Shown one piece after another: positions 48,792 to 59,660 of a DNA stretch of 64,000 nt (position 1 is the first letter of the stretch; every line of letters starts with the position of its first letter). A program made the translations under genes and the position numbers. This stretch comes from Furcasterigmium furcatum (taxonomy: Eukaryota > Ascomycota > Sordariomycetes > Glomerellales > Plectosphaerellaceae): assembly GCA_001599815.1 (NCBI GenBank), contig BCIA01000006.1:2606961-2670960 (forward strand), in the 5' to 3' direction. The notes under the pieces are model-generated. The model was not told the origin of the DNA. It did no database searches and saw only the letters and a list, made by a program, of their open reading frames with translations.

Positions 48792-50824
48792 GGTGAGGGA
48801 CTGGGATAGGGGGATGGGGTTATCAACGAATGACACGAGTGAAGACACTCGGAGAGGTGGTAAACGAATGTGTTGACGAGCGATACGTCACTGGACGAGC
48901 AATGGAGCTCAAAGGTTCTACGCTGGAAGGCGAGAGGCTTGACTGACGGGATGGCAGAGCGCGAGAGAAGGAGAGAAGAGAGGCCAGCACTCGCGGCACC
49001 CACGCGGGAGACCAGTTGGTTTTGATAGAGGCCGGCCAACACGGCATCGCCAACAGCGGTGTGGCTCAGGGCTCAGAGAGGCACATATCTGGTCCACTGG
49101 ACAAGCACCGCACCAACAGCGACCGCATTTTACCGACAGGGGACGGGCGTCCGGAGAAAGAGGCCATCACCATCCCCGTCACATTCACGCAGGCAGATGC
49201 CAGGTACCTAACGTGGTGTCTGGCAAGGACGGAAGCTCGGTCTGCCCAGATCGGGAAGGGAGGTCAGATGTGGCGGCGGGTGACTCCTCCAGGGGTCCCT
49301 CAGAGGGAAAGGCTCGGCCCTATACCAAGAACTGAGTCTATCCGTCCCAACCGACAGTGCCAGGCACGCCCAATCACCATCGTGACAGCTTCTAGCGGGC
49401 ACCGACTGGCCGGTTGTGGTGTTGTGATAGTTCTCAAAGCGGCTCAGGGGGGTGGGGGGATGGGAAATTGCGAAAAGGGGGAAAGATCTGCACTGATTGG
49501 ACGTCAGCATCACTCCGCGTCGTTTTCTCCTCGCCGGATGCCGCGCCCGGAGGAGACAAAGCGGACATGGCATGGCTCGGGTGGGGTGACGGAGGGATCT
49601 CCTCGGTTTCTCGCTCGCTCACACTTGCAAAAGGGCCTTGGGGATATCAGAAATCAGGGGTCAGCCTCCCAACGTCGGCCTGCAGAGCGCGGCGCGGCGC
49701 AGCCCAACCAACTGCGCGCACTCGAGTCGTACTATTGAACTTCATGCAGGTACCGGAACTGCACTGCACTGCGCTCGGCGGGGGCGAGGGCGACGGGGAG
49801 GCGCGAATTCCCCCAGAACCAGACTGTTCTCTTCTTCTCATTTCCCGACGGGGCGCAATGAGGCCACTGCAGTTGGTCGTCACCCTTCTTGCAGGGCTTC
49901 ACGGCCGCCCGGCAATGCAGGCAAGCTTTGGCTAGGCTGTTTGCGTCTCACCGAGTGATGGATATGGGAATGCCAATATAAATGGAGTCTTGGACTTCAA
50001 AAGGCCGCCCATGCCGCGCCCCCCTTCCCTCGACCGTTGGCAGGATTCGATCCCAAAAGGCCCAAACAGGCATGTCGTGTGTATGTCCTCGTTGGTCACA
50101 TTGTACGCAGGTGGCTCGGTTATTCGGACTCCGAATCCTGCGCAGTCGCCGACTGACATGCCAGAATGAGATTCATGTTTTCTTCAATGGGTATCTGTGC
50201 ATTGCTTCTGGATAACAAGTGTGGCCCGTTCCAAGCGGGTCGGTCCTGGAAATCTGTACCGGGTTGCAAACCGACCGGCCGCACGCACCCGGTCCTCGGC
50301 TTGCCAAGGGCAAACTACAGGTCGATAGACCTCAGCTGGGGCTCAGCGCTTGGCTGCCGGAGTCTTGCTTCTTCGTCTGCCCTAAAGGGGACCGTGGGCT
50401 GATGACCAGCGTCGCAAGGCATCACCTCCTCCTGAGGTAGCGCCCTGCGCAATTACGGGCGATTCGATATCCTCGCGATGTGCCGGGAGGCGTCGGCGCC
50501 TAAATAAAGCCGCCACCATACGCCAGGCCTCTGCGTCGTAGAGTCAGCATTTTGCTCAGATGAATGTCCAGGCTGTAACACTGATGCGTTGGTATGTGAT
50601 TCAGACAAAGTTGAGAAGATATGGTAACGCGGTTGTCTTCGGGCACTGCGATTTGCAGAGTCTAGAGCAGAACCCCAGACTCCCAAAACGCTTCGCTGGC
50701 CCCGCGTGCGTCATCATGCAAATAAATAAAGGAGAGAAAAGAGATGTACTGACCTCGTGAAGAGTCGGCATATGTTCCCGACGCAGGCCGACGTTGAGGT
50801 ATAGATCCGAGCGGTGCCCCGACC
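48792..50824. other. Intergenic: GH16 promoter and RRP7 3' side
   Basis: About 2 kb with no credible gene. The GH16-proximal 250 bp is probably leader. CAGGTACC words occur at about 49200 and 49747 (TAGGTAC class). An AT-rich patch at 49970-49985 precedes nothing recognisable. No tRNA or transposon seen. Confidence 0.45.
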
Positions 50825-51766
50825 TCAAGACTCGGGCCTGAACCGCCCACGCTGCTCCTTCATGGCCGTCACCTTCCTCCGATCCTCGTCGAACTTCCTC
50901 GCGAGAGCAGCCTGCTCGGCCTTGCGCTTCTCGCGGACCTGGAAGCGGTAGAAGTTGTGCAGCTCCTCCTTCTTCTTGGCAGCCTTGTCCAGCATCTTCT
51001 GGCGGGCCGCTTCGGCCTCGTTCTTGGTGGCGGGGGTGGAGCGGCCGCCGCGGGTGACGGTGATGAAGCCGTCCTCATCGGGCTCGTTACGCAGCCTCTT
51101 GGCCATCTCCGCCGCCTCCTTCTCCTTGCGGTTGTAGACGGTGAAGAAGGCGTGGACTGCCTTTTGTGTGGCCGCCTTGTCGCACCGTGACAGGCGAAGG
51201 TGGGACGATATCCAGGGGGCGCCGAGCTCCGGTGTCGTCTCCGGCACGCCGTCGCCCCAAATGGGGTACTTCTTCGACTTGTTCAGCTTCCTGATCGCCT
51301 TGAGGGAGACGTCGACGCTCTTCTCGTCGGCCAGGACGACGATGGCGCTGCTGCCGCTCTTGTGTATCCTCCGCGTCCAGATCTCGGGCAGCAACGCCTC
51401 CTGCTCTTCTCTTGCCCGCTCCTCAGCTTCCTGTTCGCCTCTCTTCCTCTTCTTCCCGAAGCCCGTGACCTTGACCGAAGATGCCGGGTCGATGTCGAGT
51501 TGCCGCCTGCGCTCGTCCTCGAAGGCGATGGTCTCAAACCGGCCGGGGCCCACTAGGGACGCGAACAGGGCACGGAAATGGGATTCGGTGCTGTCGGTTG
51601 GCACGTTCTTGAGGAAGAGACTTCGGCCGTCGATATCCGTGGGAATCTTGGGCACATTCCTTCGGACGCGAACCTGGTGGATGGCGGAGATGGGACAGGA
51701 CGGAAGAGCTGGCATCTGGATGGGGAAGATGAGAAAGTCATCATTCGGGTCTGCCGCCGACGACAT
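50825..51766 (-). CDS. rrp7: Ribosomal RNA-processing protein RRP7
   Basis: Nucleolar component of the small-subunit processome needed for early pre-18S rRNA cleavage. Single exon of 313 residues. The N-terminal half has an RRM-like fold (RSLFLKNVPTDSTESHFRALFASL) interrupted by a basic/acidic insertion (GFGKKRKRGEQEAEERAREE). The C-terminal RRP7 domain is diagnostic: GFITVTRGGR, then a long basic helix (AAKKKEELHNFYRFQVREKR) ending in KKVTAMKEQRGRFRPES-like sequence at the very C-terminus. Length and layout match fungal RRP7. It shares a 428-bp divergent promoter region with the GMP synthase gene, a sensible pairing since both serve growth, though coregulation is only inferred. Confidence 0.94.
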   Translation of the reverse strand: MSSAADPNDDFLIFPIQMPALPSCPISAIHQVRVRRNVPKIPTDIDGRSLFLKNVPTDSTESHFRALFASLVGPGRFETIAFEDERRRQLDIDPASSVKVTGFGKKRKRGEQEAEERAREEQEALLPEIWTRRIHKSGSSAIVVLADEKSVDVSLKAIRKLNKSKKYPIWGDGVPETTPELGAPWISSHLRLSRCDKAATQKAVHAFFTVYNRKEKEAAEMAKRLRNEPDEDGFITVTRGGRSTPATKNEAEAARQKMLDKAAKKKEELHNFYRFQVREKRKAEQAALARKFDEDRRKVTAMKEQRGRFRPES

Positions 51767-52194
51767 GCTTGCAGTTGTCTGTGCGGTATCCTATTGACGA
51801 TCTGCGATGATATCTAAGGAGAGGGAAGGTCGTTGGAATCTGGTGTTCTGGTCGGTCGGATCGTCCTCGACGATGCGCAGTGAAGCTCGGATGTGCAAAA
51901 AAGTTGGAGCTTGGAGAGAAAAAGTTATGGTGGGTCAGGATCCACTAGGCTCCGGTGTGGGCGAATCGGGTGAGACCCTAGCGCACTGGCAGGGGACGTC
52001 TGTTGTATGCCGCAGTGGCTTTCACCCCGCCAAAAAAAAAAGGTAGGAGGGGTCCTGACTCCAGTGTCTTATCACGCTCGGTTCGAGACGCTCTGCCAGA
52101 AAACAAACTGATTCTCCCTCTGTCGGCACCGCTTCACCGAGACACCCTGACCCAATCCTTAAACTGAACCGAAGAGCATAGCTCAGCCGTCACC
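51767..52194. promoter_or_regulatory. Bidirectional promoter region of RRP7 and GMP synthase
   Basis: 428 bp between divergent start codons. It contains an A-run at 52030-52040 within CCGCC...GG context. No obvious TATA element on either strand. Confidence 0.5.
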
Positions 52195-54913
52195 ATGTCG
52201 TCCACCGTGGGAGAGGTCGAGGCACCCCACAAGACCTATGATGTAAGTCGATGAATCTCGCTGTTTTCCATCCAAGTGAGAAACTGACAGAACGACATAG
52301 ACCATTCTCATCCTGGACTTCGGGTCCCAGTACACCCATCTCATCACCAGACGCCTGCGCGAGGTCCGTTCCGCTCCGTTCCCTGCCAGTGGCATCCACC
52401 CAAGACGTGTTCTCGCGACTGACTGATCTGATTACCGCAGTTGAGTGTCTTGGCCGAGCTTCTCCCCTGCACCACAAAGTTGGCAGACCTTGACTTCAAG
52501 CCCAAGGGCATCATCCTGAGCGGCGGTTAGTCGAAGCACCTGATACTGCCGGAGATCCGGCCAGCTGAATGTAGTGACAGGCCCGTACTCCGTCTACGAG
52601 GAAAATGCTCCCCGTAAGCCTGGCCCCAGCCATGCCCATTGTCACCGTAACGCATCTGCTGACCCCCGTAGACGTCGATCCCGCTTTCTTCGATGAATCG
52701 TACGGGGTCCCGATCCTGGGCGTCTGCTACGGCCTTCAGGAGATCGCTTGGAGGCTCTCTCCCGAGAATGTCGTCGCCGGTACCGAGCGTGAGTACGGCC
52801 ACGCGGACCTAGCTCCCCAGCGCCACGGCGGTCATGTCGACCGCCTCTTTGAGGGCATCGAGGGTAGCATGGTGGTGGTACGTTGCCTACTGCATCCTAC
52901 TATCGAGGCTTGCTGACGTCGAGAAGTACATGTCCCACGGCGATCGCCTGAGCGAGCTCCCCGAGGGCTTCTGCACCATTGCCACGACCAGCAACTCACC
53001 CTACGCCGCCATCGCCCACAAGGAGAAGCCCATCTTCGGAATCCAGGCTCATCCCGAGGTCAGCCATACCCCCAGGGGTATCGAGCTCCTCAAGAACTTT
53101 GCTGTCAACATCTGTGGAGGTGGGTTTTACCAGCTCGGGGGCAATTCCTCACTCATTTTTCTGACGGGGATTTATAGCGAGGCAGCACTGGTCCATGGGC
53201 AGCTTCTGCGATCAAGAGATTGCTCGCATCCGCGCCCAGGTCGGCCCCACGGCTCAGGTCATCGGTGCGGTCAGCGTAAGTCGTGATCTTCTCCGATAGA
53301 AACATGACCTGCTCTAGAATGGCTAACTCGTTCACCCTAGGGTGGAGTCGATTCCACGGTGGCTGCAAAACTGATGACGGAGGCGATTGGAGACCGTTTC
53401 CATGCTGTTGTACGTGCCAGCTCCCGATTTGTCTCCAAGTCTATGAGTGCTGACCGGGTCTCTAGCTCGTTGATAACGGCCTCATGCGCCTGGACGAATG
53501 CAAGCAGGTGAAGCAGACGCTCGGCGAGCATCTTGGCATCTCTCTCACTGTAGTGGATGCGGGCGAGCGCTTCCTCAAGGCCCTCGCGGGCATTGACGAG
53601 CCGGAGCAAAAGAGGAAAATCATTGGGCATCTGTTCATTGAAATCTTCGAGGAAGAGGCCATTGTAGGTTGGCCTTGCACGCAACACCTGAAAATATGCC
53701 CCTGACACCTGCATAGCGCATTGAGAAGGAAGCCGAGTCCACGCCCAACGCAGGAAAGGTCCAATTCTTCCTTCAGGGCACTCTCTACCCGGATGTCATT
53801 GAAAGTATCTCGTTCAAGGGTGAGCAGCTTACTCATTCCAGATCAACGTTGATACTCGTTACTAATCAGATTCAGGACCATCTGCAACGATCAAGGTGGG
53901 CAATCATAACCCCCCCCCCCTTTCCCCCATTTCCCTTCCACCACCACCACCACACACACAGATCATACTGACCTCCAACCAGACGCACCACAATGTCGGC
54001 GGTCTTCCCGAACGGTAAGTCTCCTGTTTTTTGCGTAATGATCGGGCTTGGCATTGTGGGTCGATGTGGTTGCAATTCTGACAAACCCTCCAGGATGCGG
54101 AACGGTCAAGGCCTGACGCTTATTGAGCCCTTGAGAGAGTATGTTATCCCTTTTCACGTAAAGGTAATCACTAACCGGAGGTTTAGACTCTTCAAAGATG
54201 AGGTGAGGGCACTTGGAAGACAACTTTCTGTGCCAGAGCCCCTGGTCATGAGGCACCCATTCCCCGGCCGTACGTGTCACGTTACCCCCCTATTCAGCAA
54301 GATGATCGCTAACTCCGGGTGATAGCCGGCATTGGGGTCAGAATTATCGGCGAATGCACGCCGGATAGGGTCAGAATTGCCCGCGAGGCAGACCATGTTC
54401 GTGCCCCGCTGTCCGCTCTCGAGTGATTAGGTGCTTACTAGGGTTAGATCTTCATCTCCATGATTCGGGAGGCTGGGCTCTACGACGAGATCAGCCAAGC
54501 GTACGCCGGACTCGTCACAAATCAGGCGGTGGGCGTCATGGTAAGTGGCTCTGCTTCTATCATTCTTCTTTATTGGACATTGCTAACTACCAATAGGGTG
54601 ACAAACGCTACATGGGATACATCGTTGGTTTGTTGCCCCCTTCCCTCCCTGCCCCGTTGCTATCCTGCTAACCCCAAGGACAGTCTGCCGTGCAGTAGTC
54701 ACCACAGATTTCATGACGGCTGAGGCCTACGATTTCCCCCCTGGTTTCATGAAGAAGGTGGCCCTGAGGATCGTCAACGAGGTTGAGGGCGTCAGCTTGG
54801 TATGCCCCCCCCCCCCCCCCTTTCCCGGCGATGATGGCCTGGTGACACTGACATCCGTGAAGGTCACTCTGAACGTGACTTCAAAGCCCCCGGGAACCAT
54901 CGAGCTGCAGTGA
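52195..54913 (+). CDS. gua1: GMP synthase (glutamine-hydrolysing), 19 exons
   Basis: Makes GMP from XMP, ATP and glutamine in purine synthesis. I trace 19 exons: 52195-52242, 52301-52363, 52441-52525, 52581-52613, 52672-52877, 52927-53119, 53178-53275, 53341-53409, 53466-53663, 53717-53819, 53876-53895, 53983-54014, 54094-54138, 54187-54269, 54326-54396, 54448-54540, 54597-54627, 54684-54799, 54863-54913. All junctions keep frame, giving 545 residues. The class I amidotransferase triad is complete: Cys95 (GVCYGLQ), His187 and Glu189 (AHPEVSHT). The ATP PP-loop SGGVDS (242-247) is intact but split by intron 7. The XMP-binding half has [20 protein letters not shown] and the C-terminal TSKPPGTIE. 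Introns are 48-87 bp. Eighteen introns is far beyond its neighbours, which have 0-4. There are no stops or frameshifts, so it looks functional. Whether it is the only copy in the genome is unknown. Confidence 0.93.
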
Positions 54914-55340
54914 TTTCCTTCATAGGAAGAGTCTCTTGATGAAAGATGTTTCGTGGATAGGATGATGAGGAGTTCGTTGGACACAAAATTGGCTTGCCGA
55001 CAAGATGACGCGGAGTTAGAACAGAGTAGAGGTGCTTAAAACTTTTATTACAGGACTGCCACCGTCTATTCGTCGAGTGATAACTATGACCCGGGAAACT
55101 TCGCAGCTTTATCAACTCACTCACTCGGGGTCGTGCACGGACCACCGAGAGCATCAAGGTAGCGGCTCCACACATATAAAGGGCGTTCTTGACTTGCGTC
55201 GCTGACTGATGGCACTTGGAACTTTAACTTGCGACAGAATACACACACGTCCGCAAGACATCAGAAGAGGATATCGGTAACAACTCTCTCAGTGCTCAAA
55301 TTGCTTGATCAATCCTGTCTGCTTTTCCAGATTTGACAAA
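54914..55340. promoter_or_regulatory. Intergenic promoter of the MOSC fusion gene
   Basis: 427 bp between tandem genes. A TATAAA at 55175-55180 lies 160 bp upstream of the next ATG; the following 5' leader ends in CCAGATTTGACAAA before the start. Confidence 0.5.
55175..55180 (+). promoter_or_regulatory. Candidate TATA box of the MOSC fusion gene
   Basis: TATAAA in the context cacaTATAAAgggcg, 160 bp upstream of the ATG at 55341, suggesting a leader of roughly 130 nt. Confidence 0.4.
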
Positions 55341-57117
55341 ATGGCCTCCCCTGGCGTCGACCTCTGGGCGCCCCTGACCAGCGACGTCGTGCTCGAGGTC
55401 AGGACGAGCAAGATGAAGAAGATGCCCGGCGGCCTGGACATAGAGTCGGGCATAGACAAGGTTATCCAGCCCGGCGCCGTGAACGTGACTCGTCTCGGGC
55501 TCGAGGGGGACGAGCATGATCCTACCTTCCACGGCGGCATCGACAAGGCCGTCCACGGGTGTAAGTTGCCCTGTGCCGACATCTCGCCACTCGCCCGACA
55601 GAGAATCCCATATGATCCGAGCCCTCTCGACTCACAATTTTTTTGTAGACTGCAGCTCGCACTACCCCGGATGGCGCGCCGAGTACCCCGAGGCCGCGAG
55701 CCGCTTCGTCCCGGGCGGCTTCGGCGAGAACCTCGTCATGGAGCGCTTGAACGAGCGCAACGTCTGCATCGGCGACGTCTGGGCCGTCGGAGAGTCAGTC
55801 TTGCTGCAGGTCAGCCTGCCGCGGCAACCCTGCTTCAAGCTTAACCACCGCTTCCAGCTCAAGAACTTCGCCCCGCGGACCAAGGACTCCAGCCGCACGG
55901 GGTGGTACTACCGCGTCCTGCGGGAGGGGAGGGTCACGGCCGGGGACCCCATCACTCTCATCGAGCGCAAGTGGCCCAAGTGGACGATCGAGAGGGTACA
56001 GGAGTACCTCCACCGAAACCAGGAAGACGGCGCTGTGAACGAGGAGCTGGCGGAGATTGAGGCCATGGGCGAGGAGAGCCGTGGCGCCTTCAAGAAGAGA
56101 GTCGCCAAGGCAAGGGCAAAGGCAAAGAGGGAGGCCATGGGCGGCAGCGACAAGGGCGAGCACTGGCGCGATTTCAGGATCGTGGAGAAAACGACCGAGA
56201 CGGACAGGGTGGTGGCTCTCGTGCTCGAGGCCGTCACCCCTGAGCAGGACCCGGAACCCCTGCCCAAGGGCGGCGCTCATGCACGGTTAATGCTGCCAAA
56301 CGGGCTGCAGCGGACCTATTCGATTGTCTCGGGTGGTCGGAATAGGTTCGAACTCGGGGTTGCGCTGGAGCCTCAGTCGCGGGGGGGTTCTCGGTGGCTT
56401 CATGGCGTGAATCCGGGCGAGGATGCGGTGGTCAAGGTCGGGCGGATGACTGCCGACATACCACCGGCCGGCGCGGCGAGCAACCATGTCTTCATCGTGG
56501 GAGGCATTGGGATCACCGCCTTCTTGTCACTGATGAAGGCATACGCGGCTATCCATTTTAACGTTGAGCTGCATTATGCTGTCCGCTCGGTCGAGACGGA
56601 TCTGCCGTTCAGGGGTCGTATCGCGGAGCTCCAAACCGCCACAGAATGGGGTGTTGCTATACATCTGTACGATGCTTCCAAAGGCGAGAGGATGGACATC
56701 GACAAGGTGGTGCGGGAGCTCAAGTGGAATAGTCAGCTGTATGTGTGCGGGCCCTTGAAGATGATGGACGCGGCGCAGCAGGCTGTGAGAAAGCACGGCG
56801 TGGCCGAGGATGAGGTGCACTTTGAGGCGTTTGGTGCGGAGACTGGAGGGGATCCTTTCGAGGCCGAGGTCGCCAACCGAGAAGGGAAGGTCGTCAGTGT
56901 CGGAGAGGAAGAGACTCTGTTGGAGGCTCTCAAGAGGGAGTTAGGGAGTGCCGAGGTCGAGAGCAGCTGCGAGGTTGGTAACTGTGGAACGTGCAAGGTG
57001 GGCGTCAGGGGAGGTCGAGTCGAGCATAGGGGCACCGCCTTGTCTGTGGCCGAAAAGAAGAGCTCGATGCTGAGCTGTGTCAGCCGCGGGATTGGGAGGA
57101 TTGTCATTGAGGTATAG
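55341..57117 (+). CDS. MOSC domain - ferredoxin reductase - 2Fe-2S fusion oxidoreductase
   Basis: Two exons, 55341-55560 and 55649-57117, encode 562 residues. Residues about 1-160 form a YiiM-type MOSC domain (HGGIDKAVHGY, GGFGENLV, and the conserved Cys in LPRQPCFKL), which family knowledge links to molybdenum-cofactor sulfur chemistry. A three-helix extension follows (WTIERVQEYLHRNQ). From about 235 comes a ferredoxin-NADP reductase-like module: the flavin motif RTYSIVSGG, a nucleotide-binding GGIGITAFLSLM and YVCGPLKMM. The C-terminus is a plant-type 2Fe-2S ferredoxin with CEVGNCGTC plus a distal Cys in MLSCVSRG. The set resembles a phthalate-dioxygenase-reductase-type electron carrier fused to MOSC. 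It could supply electrons to a molybdoenzyme or reduce N-hydroxylated compounds; substrate unknown. It lies downstream of GMP synthase and tail to tail with the membrane protein gene. Confidence 0.9.
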
Positions 57118-57341
57118 ACGGGCCAAATAAAGGGGTTCGATCTCGGCATTCAGGGGTAAACTGAGGGGTCACCAACCAACGAATACGACAGCAACAATTG
57201 CTACATAGACTCATCTGAAAATACAAAAGATCATATGTATGTCCATATTAGTTATTTGACGACGTCTTTCTTCCACCTCCCTATTATCAGGAGGACACCT
57301 CAATCTGGCCTCCCATATCCCGGCACCATCCAATAACCCCC

Positions 57342-58933
57342 TTAGACTGCTGCCCTTCTGTACCTCCGAGCCGCCATACCTCCCAGAGGGAGAAGATATA
57401 AGATGGAAGGGGATATCGGGAGGCTCGACGCAAAGTACAGTAACGGCATGATCGTGTTGATCGCAGCCTGCGCACTCGCCCCGGCGGCCTTCTGCATGCC
57501 TCCGCCCCAGACCACAATCGACGGAATGTTACCGAGGACGCACCCAATACCAATGGCCAGAGGGATCCCCAGAATAGCCTTGCGCGAGAAATCTCTCTCC
57601 GCTTCTGCTCCTTCTTTCACCTCGGCCTCCTGAGCAACGGCATCAAACGCATCCTTGAAAAACGCCGGCAGCACCAGGCTCGCGCAGGCAACGAGGGCGA
57701 CGTGACCGGCCCACTGCCACACGGGCAGGGGGTCTCCGGGGAGCCTCTTGAAGCGGCCGTCGGGGAGGACCATGTGGCGAAAGACCTTGGGGTATTCCCA
57801 CGGACTCAGGTCCAGGACGGCGAGGAACACGAGGGCGATCGTCATTCCAAGGGGCGCCGAGATCCCTGGGAGGTTGCGGGCGCCAACGAGGTACGCGCTC
57901 CCGCAAGCGAAGACCACGGACACGAAGAACGTGACAGTCAGGTTTTCGCACAGCGACTGGCTCCAGTAAGCCTTCTGGGACCACATGAACTTGTAGAGTA
58001 GAGGGATCAGCGCGGTGCTAACGTCCTTCAAGTTAGCAGATGTCCTTCTGTGTCCGGGGTGTCGTCGACTTACATGACCATTCCAGCGGTCCCCAGTCCG
58101 ACAAGGTCCGTTGCAAGCCGCAGACGGCTTTCAGACCACCCTGACGCCCTGTTCCTCGGTTCGGGACTCGGAGAGATACCCTTCTTCGCCTCCATACTGG
58201 CAGTCGCCTCCAACGCCGCGTGCGACGCCCTCCGCGTCATGGCCGCGGTCCACGAGCAAGGCCAGAACGCCTGCTCCCTCGCAGAAGCCTTCTCCGCCAT
58301 GCCCACGATCATGCAGACCACATTCAACAGCAGACTCACTACCACGAGGAACAACCCCGCGAGCCAGACCCTGTAACGCGGCTCGAGCTTCTGATCAAGG
58401 GGCTCGTGCCACTCGAAGATGAGCACCGCTGGCAAGTGCACCAAGCAGCACAGCGCCACCGTCCAGAAGCTCATGATGTGTCCCAGCGCATCTCCCTTCC
58501 AGTCCGCGATGGCCCAAACGCCCCTCACGAGGGCGAGGCCTGCCGCGAGACCGTTGATCACGCTCCCGACGACCAGCACGGCGTACGAGCTGGCCAGGAG
58601 GAGGGTGGTAACCCCCCAGACGCGCATCCAGTCCATGGCCAAGATTTGGAACGTCTTGGGCGCGGAGAAGAAGCACGCCATGACTGCGGGTATGATCATC
58701 GCTACGCCGTATGCGAGGCCGAGTCCGGAGGCGTAGGACTGCCGGAGGTCTTCCTTCCAGTCGTAGTATCTGAGGCGTTCCATCCCCGAAACTCGCCGCT
58801 CCGTTGCCATGAGGGCCACAGTCATAGTGTAGATGTATGCATCGACGAGGATGCCGGTACCGACGGAGGCCACTTCGAGGACCGTCGTGCCCCTGGGGGT
58901 GCCGGGGTGCTGGCGTCGCCACGCAGAAGTCAT
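57342..58933 (-). CDS. Unrecognised multi-pass membrane protein
   Basis: Two exons, 58074-58933 and 57342-58017, give 511 residues; the intron (58018-58073) has a CTAAC branch sequence and joins GMVI to TALIPLLYKF. About ten hydrophobic segments are visible, for example VLEVASVGTGILVDAYIYT, GLAYGVAMIIPAVMACFF, VWGVTTLLLASSYAVLVVGS, VWLAGLFLVVVSLLLNVVC, VTFFVSVVFACGSAYLVG and a C-terminal ISPSILYLLPLGGMAARRY. A hydrophilic central loop of about 60 residues (EKASAREQ to WSESRLRLA) divides two halves. I see no transporter signature, cofactor motif or catalytic motif that I can name. Neighbours are the MOSC fusion (convergent) and an F-box gene. Likely a membrane transporter or integral enzyme; no function is assigned. 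Confidence 0.8.
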
Positions 58934-59660
58934 TGGGGTGAGTCGTTCTTTTTGGAGTCTGTTTGGTTGTGTTTGTCGTATATTCTTATGGTAGGCTACT
59001 ATGGAGGCGGCCGCGGGTCAGTTCTTTTACATAAACCCAGGCGGTATGGCAAAAAGGCGTGAAAGATCGGAGATTGGAGAAATCTTCGAGAATGTTTCTT
59101 CCGCCTTCCAAGGACTTAAGGTGGCTTTATAATATGTGGCCGATCATTCTGATTAGACTTAAGCCTACGGTACAAACCCCTCAATCAGTCCGAGACTCGG
59201 CAGAGCCTGGCAGCGTCGGAAGGCTGGGGGTGGCACGAGTCTATTGAAACAATCTGTGAACAATCGTGCCTGGAGTGGTGACAGATAAGGTTGGTGGCAT
59301 TGGGTGCTTACGCCTCCCGGGACAGCGATGGCTCTGTGGCGTCCCGTCAGGATCGACTGAGGAGAGCTTAAAGTGAACAAGTAGACGCCACGAGAGACAT
59401 TGTTGACAAGTATTCATTGACCTTCCATTTGGCAGTTGATGCCATGCCGTTGTCGACATCCTGCTGACGTGCTCGCAAACACCCTCGTATCTTTCCTTAT
59501 TCACTTCTGTATCTCATCAGCAGGAGTGGCTCCTACATACTGCACGGCTGTGATGACCTCAAATCTGACATCCCAAACATCTCGCCGTCTCAGTACAGGT
59601 TTCCGAGCTGATGCATGATGCTGGTGTTTCTCCCCATGGCGTACTTGCGACGGATTAGTC
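58934..59660. other. Intergenic: promoter of the membrane protein gene
   Basis: 727 bp upstream of the membrane protein (minus) and downstream of the F-box gene (minus). Relatively AT-rich around 59080-59160. No gene seen. Confidence 0.5.

Noticed and set aside
48792..48848. Upstream in-frame start for the GH16 protein
   Set aside because: Would place 19 polar residues before a clear signal peptide.
52195..54913. GMP synthase as a pseudogene
   Set aside because: Considered because no single frame covers it. Every interruption has GT-AG borders of normal intron length and the spliced frame is complete, with all catalytic residues.
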